NCBI GenBank assembly: GCA_947629955.1
Contig: CANRFT010000011.1
Coordinates: 1 to 57,117, forward strand
Length of the DNA: 57,117 nucleotides
Origin: an uncultured Oscillospiraceae bacterium
GTDB lineage: Bacteria; Bacillota; Clostridia; Oscillospirales; Oscillospiraceae
Direction: 5' to 3'
The notes under the pieces are model-generated. The model was given only the letters and a program-made list of their open reading frames with translations, did no database searches and was not told where the DNA came from. The translations under genes were made by a program, and so were the position numbers. Each line of letters starts with the position of its first letter. Positions within the stretch are counted from its first letter, which is position 1. Shown piece by piece: positions 40,435 to 49,218 of the stretch.

Positions 40435-40741
40435 ACAGATGACCTCCAATCAGATTTGGTTAGCTGGTAAGACCAATACTGTGCTTTTTTTACCCCGCTG
40501 CTCTGCGGGGCAGGACGGCTGCCAATGAGGCCGCCCTTTTTTCTATTCCTTTTTACCACACATAGTTAGCTAAGTCAACCTTATATTTTTTTATTTTTGA
40601 GCAAAACGCCACTTTCTACGGTTTGCACAAAGTGGAGTTTGGTTTTTCTGGCAATCTGACTGGAGATTTTGCCTTGACAAGCCTTGTTGAACCTACTATA
40701 CTGGTATTACCAGTTAGATAGGGCTTGGGGGGGTGAATCAA
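40435..40741. promoter_or_regulatory. Divergent control region of the 2-hydroxyacyl-CoA pathway
   Basis: Rightward promoter: TTGACA (40674-40679), 17 bases, TATACT (40697-40702); palindrome ACTGGTATTACCAGT (40700-40714) overlaps the -10. Leftward side: TGGTAAGACCA (40465-40475), a copy of the same operator core; its promoter is unclear, possibly TTGACT (40578-40573), 17 bases, TAAAAA (40555-40550). A GGACGGC/GCCGCCC hairpin with T6 (about 40513-40542) lies between on the plus strand. Confidence 0.8.
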
Positions 40742-41515
40742 ATGTTCACATTGGGCGTCGATATCGGCTCCACCACTTCCAAATGTGCGGTGCTGGAAGA
40801 CGGCGCCTCGCTGACCGTCACGTCCATCGCGGTGGGCGGTATGGGGACCAGAGGTCCCCAGGAGGCGCTGGACGCCGTCCTCGCTCAGGCCGGCCTTACA
40901 TTAAATGATATAGCCTCCGTCGTCGCCACTGGCTATGGCCGGGCCCGCTGTCCCTGGACGGAGCTTCAGGCCAGTGAGCTCACCTGCCACGCCCTGGGGG
41001 CACACATGGTGTTCCCAGGCGTCCGCACCGTCATCGACATCGGCGGACAGGACGCCAAGGTCATCGCTCTGAACGGCCAGGGCCGGATGAAAAGCTTTCT
41101 GATGAACGACAAATGCGCCGCCGGCACCGGCCGCTTTCTGGACGTGATGGCGAGCGTCCTCCAGATCCCCGTGGAGGAGTTGGGCCGCCGGGCGCTGCGG
41201 AGCGAGCATCCCTCCGCCGTGTCCAGCACCTGCACCGTCTTCGCCGAGAGCGAGGTCATCAGCCAACTGGCCAACGGCGTGGATCTGGACGATCTGGCCG
41301 CCGGGATCTGCGCCTCGGTGGCCGCCCGGACGGCGGCGCTGGCCAAGCGGCTGGGCGTGGTGCCGCCGCTGTGCATGAGCGGCGGCGTGGCCCGGAACGC
41401 GGGGGTCCGCGCCGCTCTGGAAAGCGCGCTGGGCGCGCCCGTCCTCACCTCGGAGCTGGCACAGCTGCTGGGCGCCGTGGGCGCGGCCCTTTACGCCTAT
41501 CGCAAGCAGCACTGA
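40742..41515 (+). CDS. 2-hydroxyacyl-CoA dehydratase activator
   Basis: 257-residue HgdC/HadI-type ATPase. ASKHA nucleotide fold (GVDIGSTTSK, 5-14; DIGGQDAKVI) and the two cysteines that hold a [4Fe-4S] cluster between the dimer halves, C125 in NDKCAAGTGRF and C164 in SSTCTVFAESE. ATP hydrolysis drives one electron into the dehydratase to start the ketyl-radical reaction. ATG at 40742 follows a G-rich ribosome site; the upstream GTG at 40733 lies within it. Confidence 0.95.
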   Translation: MFTLGVDIGSTTSKCAVLEDGASLTVTSIAVGGMGTRGPQEALDAVLAQAGLTLNDIASVVATGYGRARCPWTELQASELTCHALGAHMVFPGVRTVIDIGGQDAKVIALNGQGRMKSFLMNDKCAAGTGRFLDVMASVLQIPVEELGRRALRSEHPSAVSSTCTVFAESEVISQLANGVDLDDLAAGICASVAARTAALAKRLGVVPPLCMSGGVARNAGVRAALESALGAPVLTSELAQLLGAVGAALYAYRKQH

Positions 41516-41560
41516 ATCTACATATCAAAACCAAAAGCCATCGAACAGGAGGTCACACCA

Positions 41561-42796
41561 ATGGCAGAAGAGATCAAAAAACACCGTCCGCCCCCGGACC
41601 CCAACTCCGCCAAGTACAAGCTGGGGCAAATCGCCGCGAAGGCCTATTCCGATGCCCAGGCCGCCAAGGACCGGGGCGAGCCGGTGGGCTGGTGCGCCAG
41701 TAACTTCCCCGTGGAGATCCCGGAGACCCTGGGGCTGGCCGTGGTCTATCCCGAGAACCAGGCGGCCGGCATCGCCGCCCGGGGCGGCGGCGCCCGGCTG
41801 TGCGAGGAGGCCGAGGGCGACGGCTACTCCAACGACATCTGCGCCTATGCCCGCATCAGTCTGGCCTACGCCAAGCTGAAAAGCGCTCCCGAGCAGGATG
41901 TGCCCATGCCCGACTTCGTGCTGTGCTGCAACAACATCTGCAATTGCATGATCAAGTGGTATGAGAACCTGGCCCGGGAGCTGAACATCCCCATGATCAT
42001 GATCGACATCCCCTTTAACCCGGACTACGAGGTGTCCGACGAGCAGCTGGCCTACGTCCGCGCCCAGTTCTGGGACGCCATCCATCAGCTGGAGAAGCTC
42101 ACCGGCAAGAAGTGGAGCGACGAGAAGTACAAAGAGGTCATGGAGTACTCCGGCCGGACCAGCCGCGCCTGGCTGGCCGCCACCGCCACCGCCCGGTACA
42201 CCCCCTCCCCCTTCAACGGCTTTGACCTGCTGAACCACATGGCCGTCATGGTCACCGCCCGGGGCAAGAAGGAGGCCGCCGAGGCCATGGAGACCCTGCT
42301 GAAGGAGTACGAGGACAACCACGAAAAGGGCGTGTCCACCTTCCGGGCGGAGGAAAAGTACCGCATCATGTTCGAGGGCATCGCCTGCTGGCCCTGGCTG
42401 CGGGTCACCTCCACTGGCCTCAAGAGCCGGGGCATCAACATGGTCACCACCATCTACGCCGACGCCTTCGGCTTCATCTACAAGGACTTCGACGACATGT
42501 GCCGGGCCTACTGCAAGGTGCCCAACGCCATCAACCTGGAGTTCTCCCGGGACAAGCGGGTGAAGCTGTGCAAGGACAACCACGTGGAGGGCCTGCTGGT
42601 CCACACCAACCGGAGCTGCAAGCTGTGGTCCGGCTTCATGTACGAGATGAGCCGGCAGATCGGCGAGGCGTGCGATATCCCCGTGGCCAGCTTCGACGGC
42701 GACCAGGCCGATCCCCGCAACTTCTCCGAGGCCCAGTACGACACCCGCGTCCAGGGCCTGATGGAGATCATGGAAGCCAACAAGGAGGTGGGCTGA
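41561..42796 (+). CDS. 2-hydroxyacyl-CoA dehydratase subunit A
   Basis: 411 residues, HgdA/HadB/FldB-like. Conserved pieces include GWCASNFPVEIPETLGLAVV, FVLCCNNICNCM and VEGLLVHTNRSCKLWSG; the cysteines supply a [4Fe-4S] cluster. With subunit B it dehydrates a (R)-2-hydroxyacyl-CoA to the enoyl-CoA by a ketyl radical. Ribosome site AGGAGG. Translationally coupled (TGATG) to the next gene. Substrate could be lactoyl-, 2-hydroxyisocaproyl-, 2-hydroxyglutaryl- or phenyllactyl-CoA. Confidence 0.93.
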   Translation: MAEEIKKHRPPPDPNSAKYKLGQIAAKAYSDAQAAKDRGEPVGWCASNFPVEIPETLGLAVVYPENQAAGIAARGGGARLCEEAEGDGYSNDICAYARISLAYAKLKSAPEQDVPMPDFVLCCNNICNCMIKWYENLARELNIPMIMIDIPFNPDYEVSDEQLAYVRAQFWDAIHQLEKLTGKKWSDEKYKEVMEYSGRTSRAWLAATATARYTPSPFNGFDLLNHMAVMVTARGKKEAAEAMETLLKEYEDNHEKGVSTFRAEEKYRIMFEGIACWPWLRVTSTGLKSRGINMVTTIYADAFGFIYKDFDDMCRAYCKVPNAINLEFSRDKRVKLCKDNHVEGLLVHTNRSCKLWSGFMYEMSRQIGEACDIPVASFDGDQADPRNFSEAQYDTRVQGLMEIMEANKEVG

Positions 42797-43911
42797 TGAA
42801 CACCCAGGAGATCCTGAACCGGTTTGAGACCGTCGCCCGCGACCCCGCCGGGCAGAAGGACAAATACCTGGCCGCGGGCAAAAAGGTGGTCCTCATGGCC
42901 CCTGTGTACTGCCCCGAGGAGATCGTCCACGCCATGGGCCTGGTCCCCATGGGCGCCTGGGGCGGCGATATGGAGCTGCGGGACGCCAAGCAGTATTTCC
43001 CCGCCTTCATCTGCTCCATCGTCCAGAGCATCGTGGAACTGGGGATGCGGGGCGCCTACGAGGGCGCGTCCGCCATCGTCATCCCCTCCCTGTGCGACAG
43101 CCTGAAGGTGCTGGGCCAGAACTGGAAGTACGCCGTCCCCTCCATCCCCTTCATCCCCATGACCTGGCCCCAGAACCGCAAGCCGGACTACGCCCTGGAC
43201 TTCACCCTGGCCGGCCTGCGCCGGGTCATCCGGGACCTGGAGGCCGCCACCGGCGCGACTTTTGACGAGTCGAAGCTGGCCGCCTCCATCCGGGTCTACA
43301 ACGAGCACAACGCCGCCATGCGGGACCTGGTCCCCGCCCTGGCCGCCCACCCGGAGATCACCGCCGCCCAGCGCTCCGCCGTCTTCAAGAGCGCCTGGTT
43401 CATGCTGAAGGAGGAGCACACCGCCCTGGTGCGGGAACTGCTGTCCGGCCTGGCCGCCGCCTCCCCCGCCGCCGCCAAATGCCCGGTCACCGTCACCGGC
43501 ATCCTGGCCGACGCCCCTGGCCTCACCGCGCTGCTGGACGAGTATGGCTTCCAAATCGTGGCCGACGACGTGGCCGCCGAGAGCCGCCAGTACCGCACCG
43601 ACACCCCCGAGGACGGCGAACCGCTGACCCGCCTGGCCCGGAAGTTCCAGGCCATGGACTGCTGCTCCGTGCTGTATGACCCCGACAAGAAGCGGGTGGA
43701 GCACATCGTGGCGCTGGCAAAGAACAGCGGCTCTAGGGCCGTCATCATGGCACAGACCAAATTCTGCGATCCCGAGGAATTTGACTATCCCCTCATCAGG
43801 CGGGCCTGCGAGGACGCCGGGCTGCCCCTGATCCAGATCGAAGTTGACCGGCAGATGGTCAACTATGAGCAGGCGCGCACCATGCTGGAAACCCTGCGCG
43901 AGGCTCTTTGA
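42796..43911 (+). CDS. 2-hydroxyacyl-CoA dehydratase subunit B
   Basis: 371 residues. The ATG overlaps the subunit A stop. Features: KKVVLMAPVYCPEEIVHAMG, the cluster-binding IPSLCDSLKVLGQNW and IMAQTKFCDPEEFDYPLI with the third cysteine, then LPLIQIEVD. Smaller partner of subunit A. A longer frame from 42499 lies inside subunit A and is not used. Confidence 0.93.
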   Translation: MNTQEILNRFETVARDPAGQKDKYLAAGKKVVLMAPVYCPEEIVHAMGLVPMGAWGGDMELRDAKQYFPAFICSIVQSIVELGMRGAYEGASAIVIPSLCDSLKVLGQNWKYAVPSIPFIPMTWPQNRKPDYALDFTLAGLRRVIRDLEAATGATFDESKLAASIRVYNEHNAAMRDLVPALAAHPEITAAQRSAVFKSAWFMLKEEHTALVRELLSGLAAASPAAAKCPVTVTGILADAPGLTALLDEYGFQIVADDVAAESRQYRTDTPEDGEPLTRLARKFQAMDCCSVLYDPDKKRVEHIVALAKNSGSRAVIMAQTKFCDPEEFDYPLIRRACEDAGLPLIQIEVDRQMVNYEQARTMLETLREAL

Positions 43912-43974
43912 CATAGATCATCCCCGCACCATCCAGAAAGAAGAGAGAAGCAAAACAAGAAAGGAAGGAATATC

Positions 43975-45786
43975 ATGGCAGTCAATCCCAAAGCCAAGAA
44001 GCAGGCGGTCCGCTTCTTCTGTCTCTCCCTCGCGGTCCTGTTCATCGCAAGCATCCTCATCTGGGGCTTTCAGTCCAGCTGGGGCAAGGTGAAGATCAAG
44101 CGCATGGAGATCGCCGGCACTGACGGTGAGGCCGTCAGCACCCTGATCTACATCCCCGATAACGCCAGCGACGCCACTCCCGCCCCTGTCGTCCTGATCA
44201 TGCATGGCCGCTCCAACCACGGCCACTCCAATGACACCTGGTCCATGGAACTGGCCCGCCGGGGCTATGTGGTCCTCTCTCCTGACCTGGCCGGCGGCGG
44301 CGAGTCCGCTCCTACCGACCGTGACCGGGAGGCGATCGCCCTGGCCAAATACGCCAATACGCTGTCCTTCGTGGAGCATGACTCCCTGAACCTGGTCGGC
44401 TACTCCGCCGGCACCGGCACCTGCCTCAGCATCTACCGCACCATGCCCGACATCGTCAACAGCATGTGCGAGGTCTTCGGCCCCTTCATGATGCAGATCT
44501 CCGGCGGCTTTGCCGACGTGGATACCAACTTCTGCCTAATCAAGTCCACCGCCGACCAGTATGACGGCGACTTCCTGGGCGACCCCCAGGCCTGTATCGA
44601 GTACGTCTCCGAGCAGGCCGGCCTGGGGGTCACCATCGAGCCCAACGTGGACTATGACCGCAACGGCCATCTGTTCCGTTACGCTCAAATCGACGGCACC
44701 CTGCACCAGACCGGCAACATCAGCGGCGCTACTATCAGCGAGATCGTAAAATATGTCACCGATGTGGTACCCGCCCCCGTCCAGCTGGACAACTCCGACC
44801 TTCAGTGGGTCCCCCAGCAGCTGTTCTCCGGCGTGGCCTGCGTCACGATGATGTTCGCCCTGGCGGCCCTGATCAATCTGCTGATGCAGCTGGACTTCTT
44901 CTCCACCATCGCCAACCCCGTGCCCAACAAGCCCGCTCGCAAGGGCGCCAAGGCCTGGGTTTTGGACTTCCTTTTCGCGATCATCATCCCCGCCCTGATC
45001 TTTGTCCATGTATCCGCCTATGCCATGAAGTACGCGGGTTCCAGCCCCGCCTTCCTCAGCGTGTTCACCTCTAACAACCTGAACGGCATCATGGCCTGGC
45101 TGATGGTGCTGGCAGTCATCGGCGTCGTCCGCATGGTGCTGGCCAACAACAAGCGCAAGAAAGAGGGCATTGCCACCACCATGGGCACCTTCGCTCTGGG
45201 CGGCGACGATGAGACCCGCATCGACTGGCGCAAGCCCGCCAAGGCCTTCCTCATCGGCCTTGTCTGCATCATCTTCTTCGGCGCCTGGATGTGGGCCATG
45301 GAGGGCTTCCTGGGCATCGATTATCAGGTGTGGTGCCTGTCCACCTATGTCCGGCTCACCCCCTTCCGCATCGTGCGGGCCATTCCCTATGTGATCGTCA
45401 TTTTCATCGCCATGTTCACTGGCAACATGTCCCAGCGCATCCTGCCCTCCACCGGCAACGAGCGGCGGGATATGTGGATCGCCGTGGCGGTCAACGCCGC
45501 CATGACCGCCGGCGCCCTGTTCATCATCCTGCTGATCCAGTACGGCGGCAGCATGATCATCGGCGACGGCACCACCCTCATCCCCCAGATTGACGTGTAC
45601 GGCACGGGCCTCAATAAGAGCGCCGGCGCCCTGGATTTCGCCTTCGGCTACTGCTACATGATGGGCGGTACCACCGGCGTGGTGACCTATCTGTACCGGA
45701 AGTACGGCAACATCTGGGTAGGCGTTATCCCCTGCGCCATCTTCGCCGGCATGTTCACCCTGGCCAGCTTCACCCTGGTCGCCTGA
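43975..45786 (+). CDS. Alpha/beta-hydrolase fused to a polytopic membrane domain
   Basis: 603 residues. One helix (about 12-31) is followed by an extracytoplasmic alpha/beta-hydrolase (about 45-280): VVLIMHGRSNHGHS (oxyanion region) and nucleophile S144 in VGYSAGTGTC; a candidate acid is in NVDYDRNGH with H after it. Then come about eight helices (about 290-600). It is 63 bases after the dehydratase and before a terminator, so it belongs to the operon. It may release a hydroxyacid from an ester or amide at the surface and pass it inward, but this is inference. Confidence 0.75.
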   Translation: MAVNPKAKKQAVRFFCLSLAVLFIASILIWGFQSSWGKVKIKRMEIAGTDGEAVSTLIYIPDNASDATPAPVVLIMHGRSNHGHSNDTWSMELARRGYVVLSPDLAGGGESAPTDRDREAIALAKYANTLSFVEHDSLNLVGYSAGTGTCLSIYRTMPDIVNSMCEVFGPFMMQISGGFADVDTNFCLIKSTADQYDGDFLGDPQACIEYVSEQAGLGVTIEPNVDYDRNGHLFRYAQIDGTLHQTGNISGATISEIVKYVTDVVPAPVQLDNSDLQWVPQQLFSGVACVTMMFALAALINLLMQLDFFSTIANPVPNKPARKGAKAWVLDFLFAIIIPALIFVHVSAYAMKYAGSSPAFLSVFTSNNLNGIMAWLMVLAVIGVVRMVLANNKRKKEGIATTMGTFALGGDDETRIDWRKPAKAFLIGLVCIIFFGAWMWAMEGFLGIDYQVWCLSTYVRLTPFRIVRAIPYVIVIFIAMFTGNMSQRILPSTGNERRDMWIAVAVNAAMTAGALFIILLIQYGGSMIIGDGTTLIPQIDVYGTGLNKSAGALDFAFGYCYMMGGTTGVVTYLYRKYGNIWVGVIPCAIFAGMFTLASFTLVA

Positions 45787-45818
45787 TAACGCTTTACCTC
45801 TTTCTCTTTTTCAACCGC

Positions 45819-45853
45819 AAAGGGCGGGGGACCGATTCGGTCCCCCGCCCTTT
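45819..45853 (+). terminator. Terminator of the dehydratase operon
   Basis: AAAGGGCGGGGGACCG pairs with CGGTCCCCCGCCCTTT. It also serves the convergent GntR gene whose stop is 18 bases away. Confidence 0.9.
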
Positions 45854-45870
45854 CACATAGAATTGATCTG

Positions 45871-46614
45871 TTACAGCGTTCCCCCGCTCAGATCCTCCCC
45901 GAATGCGGTAAGGTGGATGCGCATGGCGGCGCTGGCGCTCTCGGCGTCACCGGCCCTGATGGCGTTAAAGATGGTCACGTGCATCTGGTGGACCCGCCGG
46001 TTCATTTCCAGCCGTGCGTCCGCCGGCATGGACGCCATCTGCCGGATCATGAAGGTGCGGTTCAGCCGGCTGAAGGTGCGGTTGAAGATGACGCTCACCG
46101 AGTTCTTGGCCGCCTTGGCGATGAGGCCGTGGAAATCGGGGTCCATGTTCACCGACTGCTCGTAGTCGTCCAGGCAGTCGGCCATCCGGGCCAGCATGGC
46201 CTCCATGGCGCGGATGTCCTCCTCCGTCCTGCGCTGGGCGGCCCAGGCAGCGGTGACCGCCTCGCTGGAGGTGCGGTACTCCGCCAGCTCGGGCAGAGGG
46301 ATGTGGCCAATGGACAGCGCGTCGGTGAGGGAGTTCTCCAGGTTCTTGTCGTTGGGCGGCATGACCACCGCGCCGTTGCTGCCGGCAATGGTGCGGATAT
46401 AGCCCGCACGCTCCAGCATCCGCAGGGCCTCCCGGATGGTGGGGCGGCTGCGCCGGAACATCTCGATCATATTGCGCTCACTGGGCAGCCGGTCGCCGGG
46501 CTTCAACTCTCCCCGGACGATCAGGTCCCGGATCTGTTCAAAAATGGCCTCGCTGGCTCTCTTCGTCTCCACCGGGCGGAAGATGCCGGAGGTTTGGGTC
46601 TGTTCAAATTCCAT
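45871..46614 (-). CDS. GntR-family (FCD) regulator 3
   Basis: 247-residue FadR-subfamily protein: winged helix (about 20-90; GELKPGDRLPSERNMIEMFR, RSRPTIREALRMLE) and FCD domain. Its own promoter and that of the dehydratase operon carry the same perfect palindrome, so it is the probable repressor of the pathway, with the 2-hydroxyacid or its CoA ester as likely inducer. Confidence 0.92.
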   Translation of the reverse strand: MEFEQTQTSGIFRPVETKRASEAIFEQIRDLIVRGELKPGDRLPSERNMIEMFRRSRPTIREALRMLERAGYIRTIAGSNGAVVMPPNDKNLENSLTDALSIGHIPLPELAEYRTSSEAVTAAWAAQRRTEEDIRAMEAMLARMADCLDDYEQSVNMDPDFHGLIAKAAKNSVSVIFNRTFSRLNRTFMIRQMASMPADARLEMNRRVHQMHVTIFNAIRAGDAESASAAMRIHLTAFGEDLSGGTL

Positions 46615-46632
46615 GGAAATACTCCCTTCGCA

Positions 46633-46673
46633 ACTGGTAAGACCAGTATAACATATCAGAAGGGGAAAGTCAA
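46633..46673 (-). promoter_or_regulatory. Autoregulated promoter of GntR 3
   Basis: TTGACT (46673-46668), 17 bases, TATACT (46650-46645). ACTGGTCTTACCAGT (46647-46633) overlaps the -10 by three bases, the same geometry as ACTGGTATTACCAGT at the activator promoter. Confidence 0.88.
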
Positions 46674-46801
46674 GGGCGGGAGCCGCACAATGTATGGCGC
46701 CGCGGGATTTTTATCCGCCCCGCTGGACAGCAAACCCCGCCTGTGCTACACTTTGAGCAGGGACCGCCGGTACGGGTCAGCTCCGCCAGTTTCCATGGCA
46801 G

Positions 46802-47194
46802 TCACTCTTCGCTCCCGCCTCCCATGAGCCGGCGCAGGATGGCCCGGTCAGCAGGGCAGAATTCATAGCGGGGGATCTCGTCCACCGTGATCCAGCGGAT
46901 GTCGTTGTGCTCCAGCTTTTGCGGGACGCCCTCCGCGATGGAGGCGTTGAACAGGGTCAGGTGGACCGTCAGGTCGGGGTACTCGTGGACCACATCCATG
47001 AACACGTCCGCCGGGGCCACCGTCACCGCCAGCTCCTCCCGGCACTCCCGGACGAGGGCCTGCTCCTTCGTCTCCCCCGGCTCCACCTTGCCGCCCACAA
47101 ATTCCCACAGCAGGCCCCGGGCCTTATGGGCGGGGCGCTGGCAGATCATGAATTTCCCGCCGTCCCAAATGAGGGCGGCCACCACTTCGGTCAT
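46802..47194 (-). CDS. NUDIX hydrolase (MutT/CTP-pyrophosphohydrolase type)
   Basis: About 130 residues starting at the ATG 47194, where the family start TEVVAALIWDGGKFMI appears; the 27 residues upstream look non-natural. The Nudix box runs GGKVEPGETKEQALVRECRE with EE following. QRPAHKARGLLWEFVGGK is typical of 8-oxo-dGTP/CTP diphosphatases that cleanse the nucleotide pool. Confidence 0.9.
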   Translation of the reverse strand: MTEVVAALIWDGGKFMICQRPAHKARGLLWEFVGGKVEPGETKEQALVRECREELAVTVAPADVFMDVVHEYPDLTVHLTLFNASIAEGVPQKLEHNDIRWITVDEIPRYEFCPADRAILRRLMGGGSEE

Positions 47195-47380
47195 AGACGT
47201 CACCGCTTTCGCTGATCTGAGGATCATACCACAGGCGTGCAGCACGCCGCGGCAGCCGATCCCCCAACGGGTCATTGAACGCAGTCATTATACCCCCGTT
47301 TTGCCGGATGCGCAATCATTCTCTGCTCCGGACAGTCATTTCTTTGCCCTGGCTTGCGGCGGGTCCGCGGTATTCCCCGC

Positions 47381-47409
47381 TTGACAAACACCTGCGCCCG
47401 TACTACAAT
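47381..47409 (+). promoter_or_regulatory. MarR-malic enzyme promoter
   Basis: TTGACA (47381-47386), 17 bases, TACAAT (47404-47409), 33 bases before the marR-like ATG with its AAGGAGG site. Confidence 0.8.
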
Positions 47410-47441
47410 AAAGTCCGAGTTCGTACATCAAGGAGGCTGCC

Positions 47442-47888
47442 ATGAAACAAGCGGCGAGACGGCTGACCCTGGCCCTGTACAATATCGACGAGTCGTACTG
47501 TCTCAGTGAAAAGAAGCGGCGCATCTCGCGGGCTGAATTGAATGTGATGTACGCGCTGGATGACGGGGCCCCTCATTCCCAGGCTGAGCTCAGCCGCGAC
47601 TGGCTGGTGCCTAAGACCACGGTCAACACCATCATCAAGCGCTGGGAGCGGCTGGGGTATCTCGTCCAAACCCCCGTTCCGGGCAAGCGCCGGGAAATGC
47701 AGATCACGCTGACCGACCGGGGAAAAGAATATGTCGGCGAGTTCACGGAGATCATCCGCCGCGCGGAGGACACCGCCCTGCGGGAGACAGTCCGGCGGTA
47801 TTCAGGGGAGTTTATCGAGGCGGTCGAATACTTCGGAAAGACTTTCCGCGAGGCGTTTGAGGGAGCTGAGCGGGAACGGCGATCATGA
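47442..47888 (+). CDS. MarR-family regulator
   Basis: 148 residues with the winged helix AELSRDWLVPKTTVNTIIKR and wing TPVPGKRREMQITLTDRGKE. It is followed after about 100 bases by malic enzyme on the same strand and may control it. Ligand unknown. Confidence 0.88.
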   Translation: MKQAARRLTLALYNIDESYCLSEKKRRISRAELNVMYALDDGAPHSQAELSRDWLVPKTTVNTIIKRWERLGYLVQTPVPGKRREMQITLTDRGKEYVGEFTEIIRRAEDTALRETVRRYSGEFIEAVEYFGKTFREAFEGAERERRS

Positions 47889-47990
47889 CTGGGCGGAGAT
47901 GCGGTCCCCAGGCCAAAAGTCGTACGTACTGGCGCGTTCGATAGGATGCGTCCATTTACAGTATTCTTGAGAGAAGAAGGAGAACAGTTT

Positions 47991-49163
47991 ATGGATTACG
48001 CAAAAGAGTCCCTGCGGCTGCACGGGGAGTGGAAGGGCAAGATCGAGGTGGCGGCCACCGTGCCCGTATCCACAAAGGACGACCTGTCTCTGGCCTACAC
48101 CCCCGGCGTGGCTCAGCCCTGCCTGGAGATCCAGAAGGACGTCAACAAAAGCTATGACCTGACCCGGCGGTGGAACCTCTGCGCCGTCATTACCGACGGC
48201 ACCGCCGTGCTCGGCCTGGGGGACATCGGTCCCGAGGCCGGTATGCCCGTCATGGAGGGCAAATGCGTGCTGTTCAAATCTTTCGGTGATGTGGACGCCT
48301 TCCCCCTGTGCGTCAAGGCCAAGGATGTGGACGAGTTCGTCAACACCGTCTACCTGATCTCCGGCTCCTTCGGCGGCATCAATCTGGAGGACATCTCCGC
48401 CCCCCGCTGCTTCGAGATCGAGCGAAAGCTGAAGGAAAGGTGCGATATCCCCATCTTCCACGACGACCAGCACGGCACCGCTGTTATCACGTTGGCGGGG
48501 CTGTATAACGCGCTGAAGGTCGTGGGCAAGAAGATCGACGAGATCAGGGTGGTCACCTCCGGCGCCGGCGCGGCGGCGATCTCCATCGTCAAGCTGCTCA
48601 TGGCCGCCGGCGTGAAGCATGTCACCATGTGCGACCGCAAAGGCGCCATTTACGCGGGCCGGGAGGGCCTGAACTGGATCAAAGAGGAAATGGCCCAGGT
48701 CACCAATCTGGAGAAGAAACAGGGCACCATCGCCGATATGTTGGTGGGGGCGGACGTGTTCATCGGCGTGTCCGGCCCCGGCACGGTGAGCACCGAGATG
48801 GTCAGGACCATGAATCGGGACGCCATCATCTTCGCCTGTGCCAATCCCACCCCCGAGATCTTCCCCGATGACGCCAAAGCGGGCGGCGCGGCGGTCATCG
48901 CCACCGGTCGCAGCGACTTTCCCAATCAGATCAACAACGTCCTGGCCTTCCCCGGTATCTTTCGGGGCACCTTCGACGTGCGCGCCAGCGATATCAACGA
49001 GGAGATGAAAATGGCTGCCGCCCACGCGCTGGCCGGCCTCATTTCCGATGAGGAGCTGTCTGCGGACTACATCATCCCCAAGGCGTTTGACAAGCGGGTC
49101 GGGCCCGCCGTAGCCGCCGCCGTGGCGGAAGCCGCCCGGAGATCCGGCGTGGCACGTCTGTGA
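47991..49163 (+). CDS. Malic enzyme
   Basis: About 390 residues of the short bacterial NAD(P)-malic enzyme: LAYTPGVAQPCLEI, the substrate/metal segment IPIFHDDQHGTAVIT, nucleotide fold VVTSGAGAAAISIVK and FACANPTPEIFPDDA. Converts malate to pyruvate and CO2. The ATG at 47991 has AAGGAG 9 bases upstream and gives the usual N-terminus. Confidence 0.95.
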   Translation: MDYAKESLRLHGEWKGKIEVAATVPVSTKDDLSLAYTPGVAQPCLEIQKDVNKSYDLTRRWNLCAVITDGTAVLGLGDIGPEAGMPVMEGKCVLFKSFGDVDAFPLCVKAKDVDEFVNTVYLISGSFGGINLEDISAPRCFEIERKLKERCDIPIFHDDQHGTAVITLAGLYNALKVVGKKIDEIRVVTSGAGAAAISIVKLLMAAGVKHVTMCDRKGAIYAGREGLNWIKEEMAQVTNLEKKQGTIADMLVGADVFIGVSGPGTVSTEMVRTMNRDAIIFACANPTPEIFPDDAKAGGAAVIATGRSDFPNQINNVLAFPGIFRGTFDVRASDINEEMKMAAAHALAGLISDEELSADYIIPKAFDKRVGPAVAAAVAEAARRSGVARL

Positions 49164-49218
49164 TCCCCCGCCGGGACACAGGCAGATCATCGCTATTTCC
49201 CCGTCTGAGGTGATCCCT

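Noticed and set aside
42499-42795. N-terminal extension of dehydratase subunit B
   Set aside because: This part is out of frame with, and inside, subunit A; the TGATG overlap gives the normal family start.
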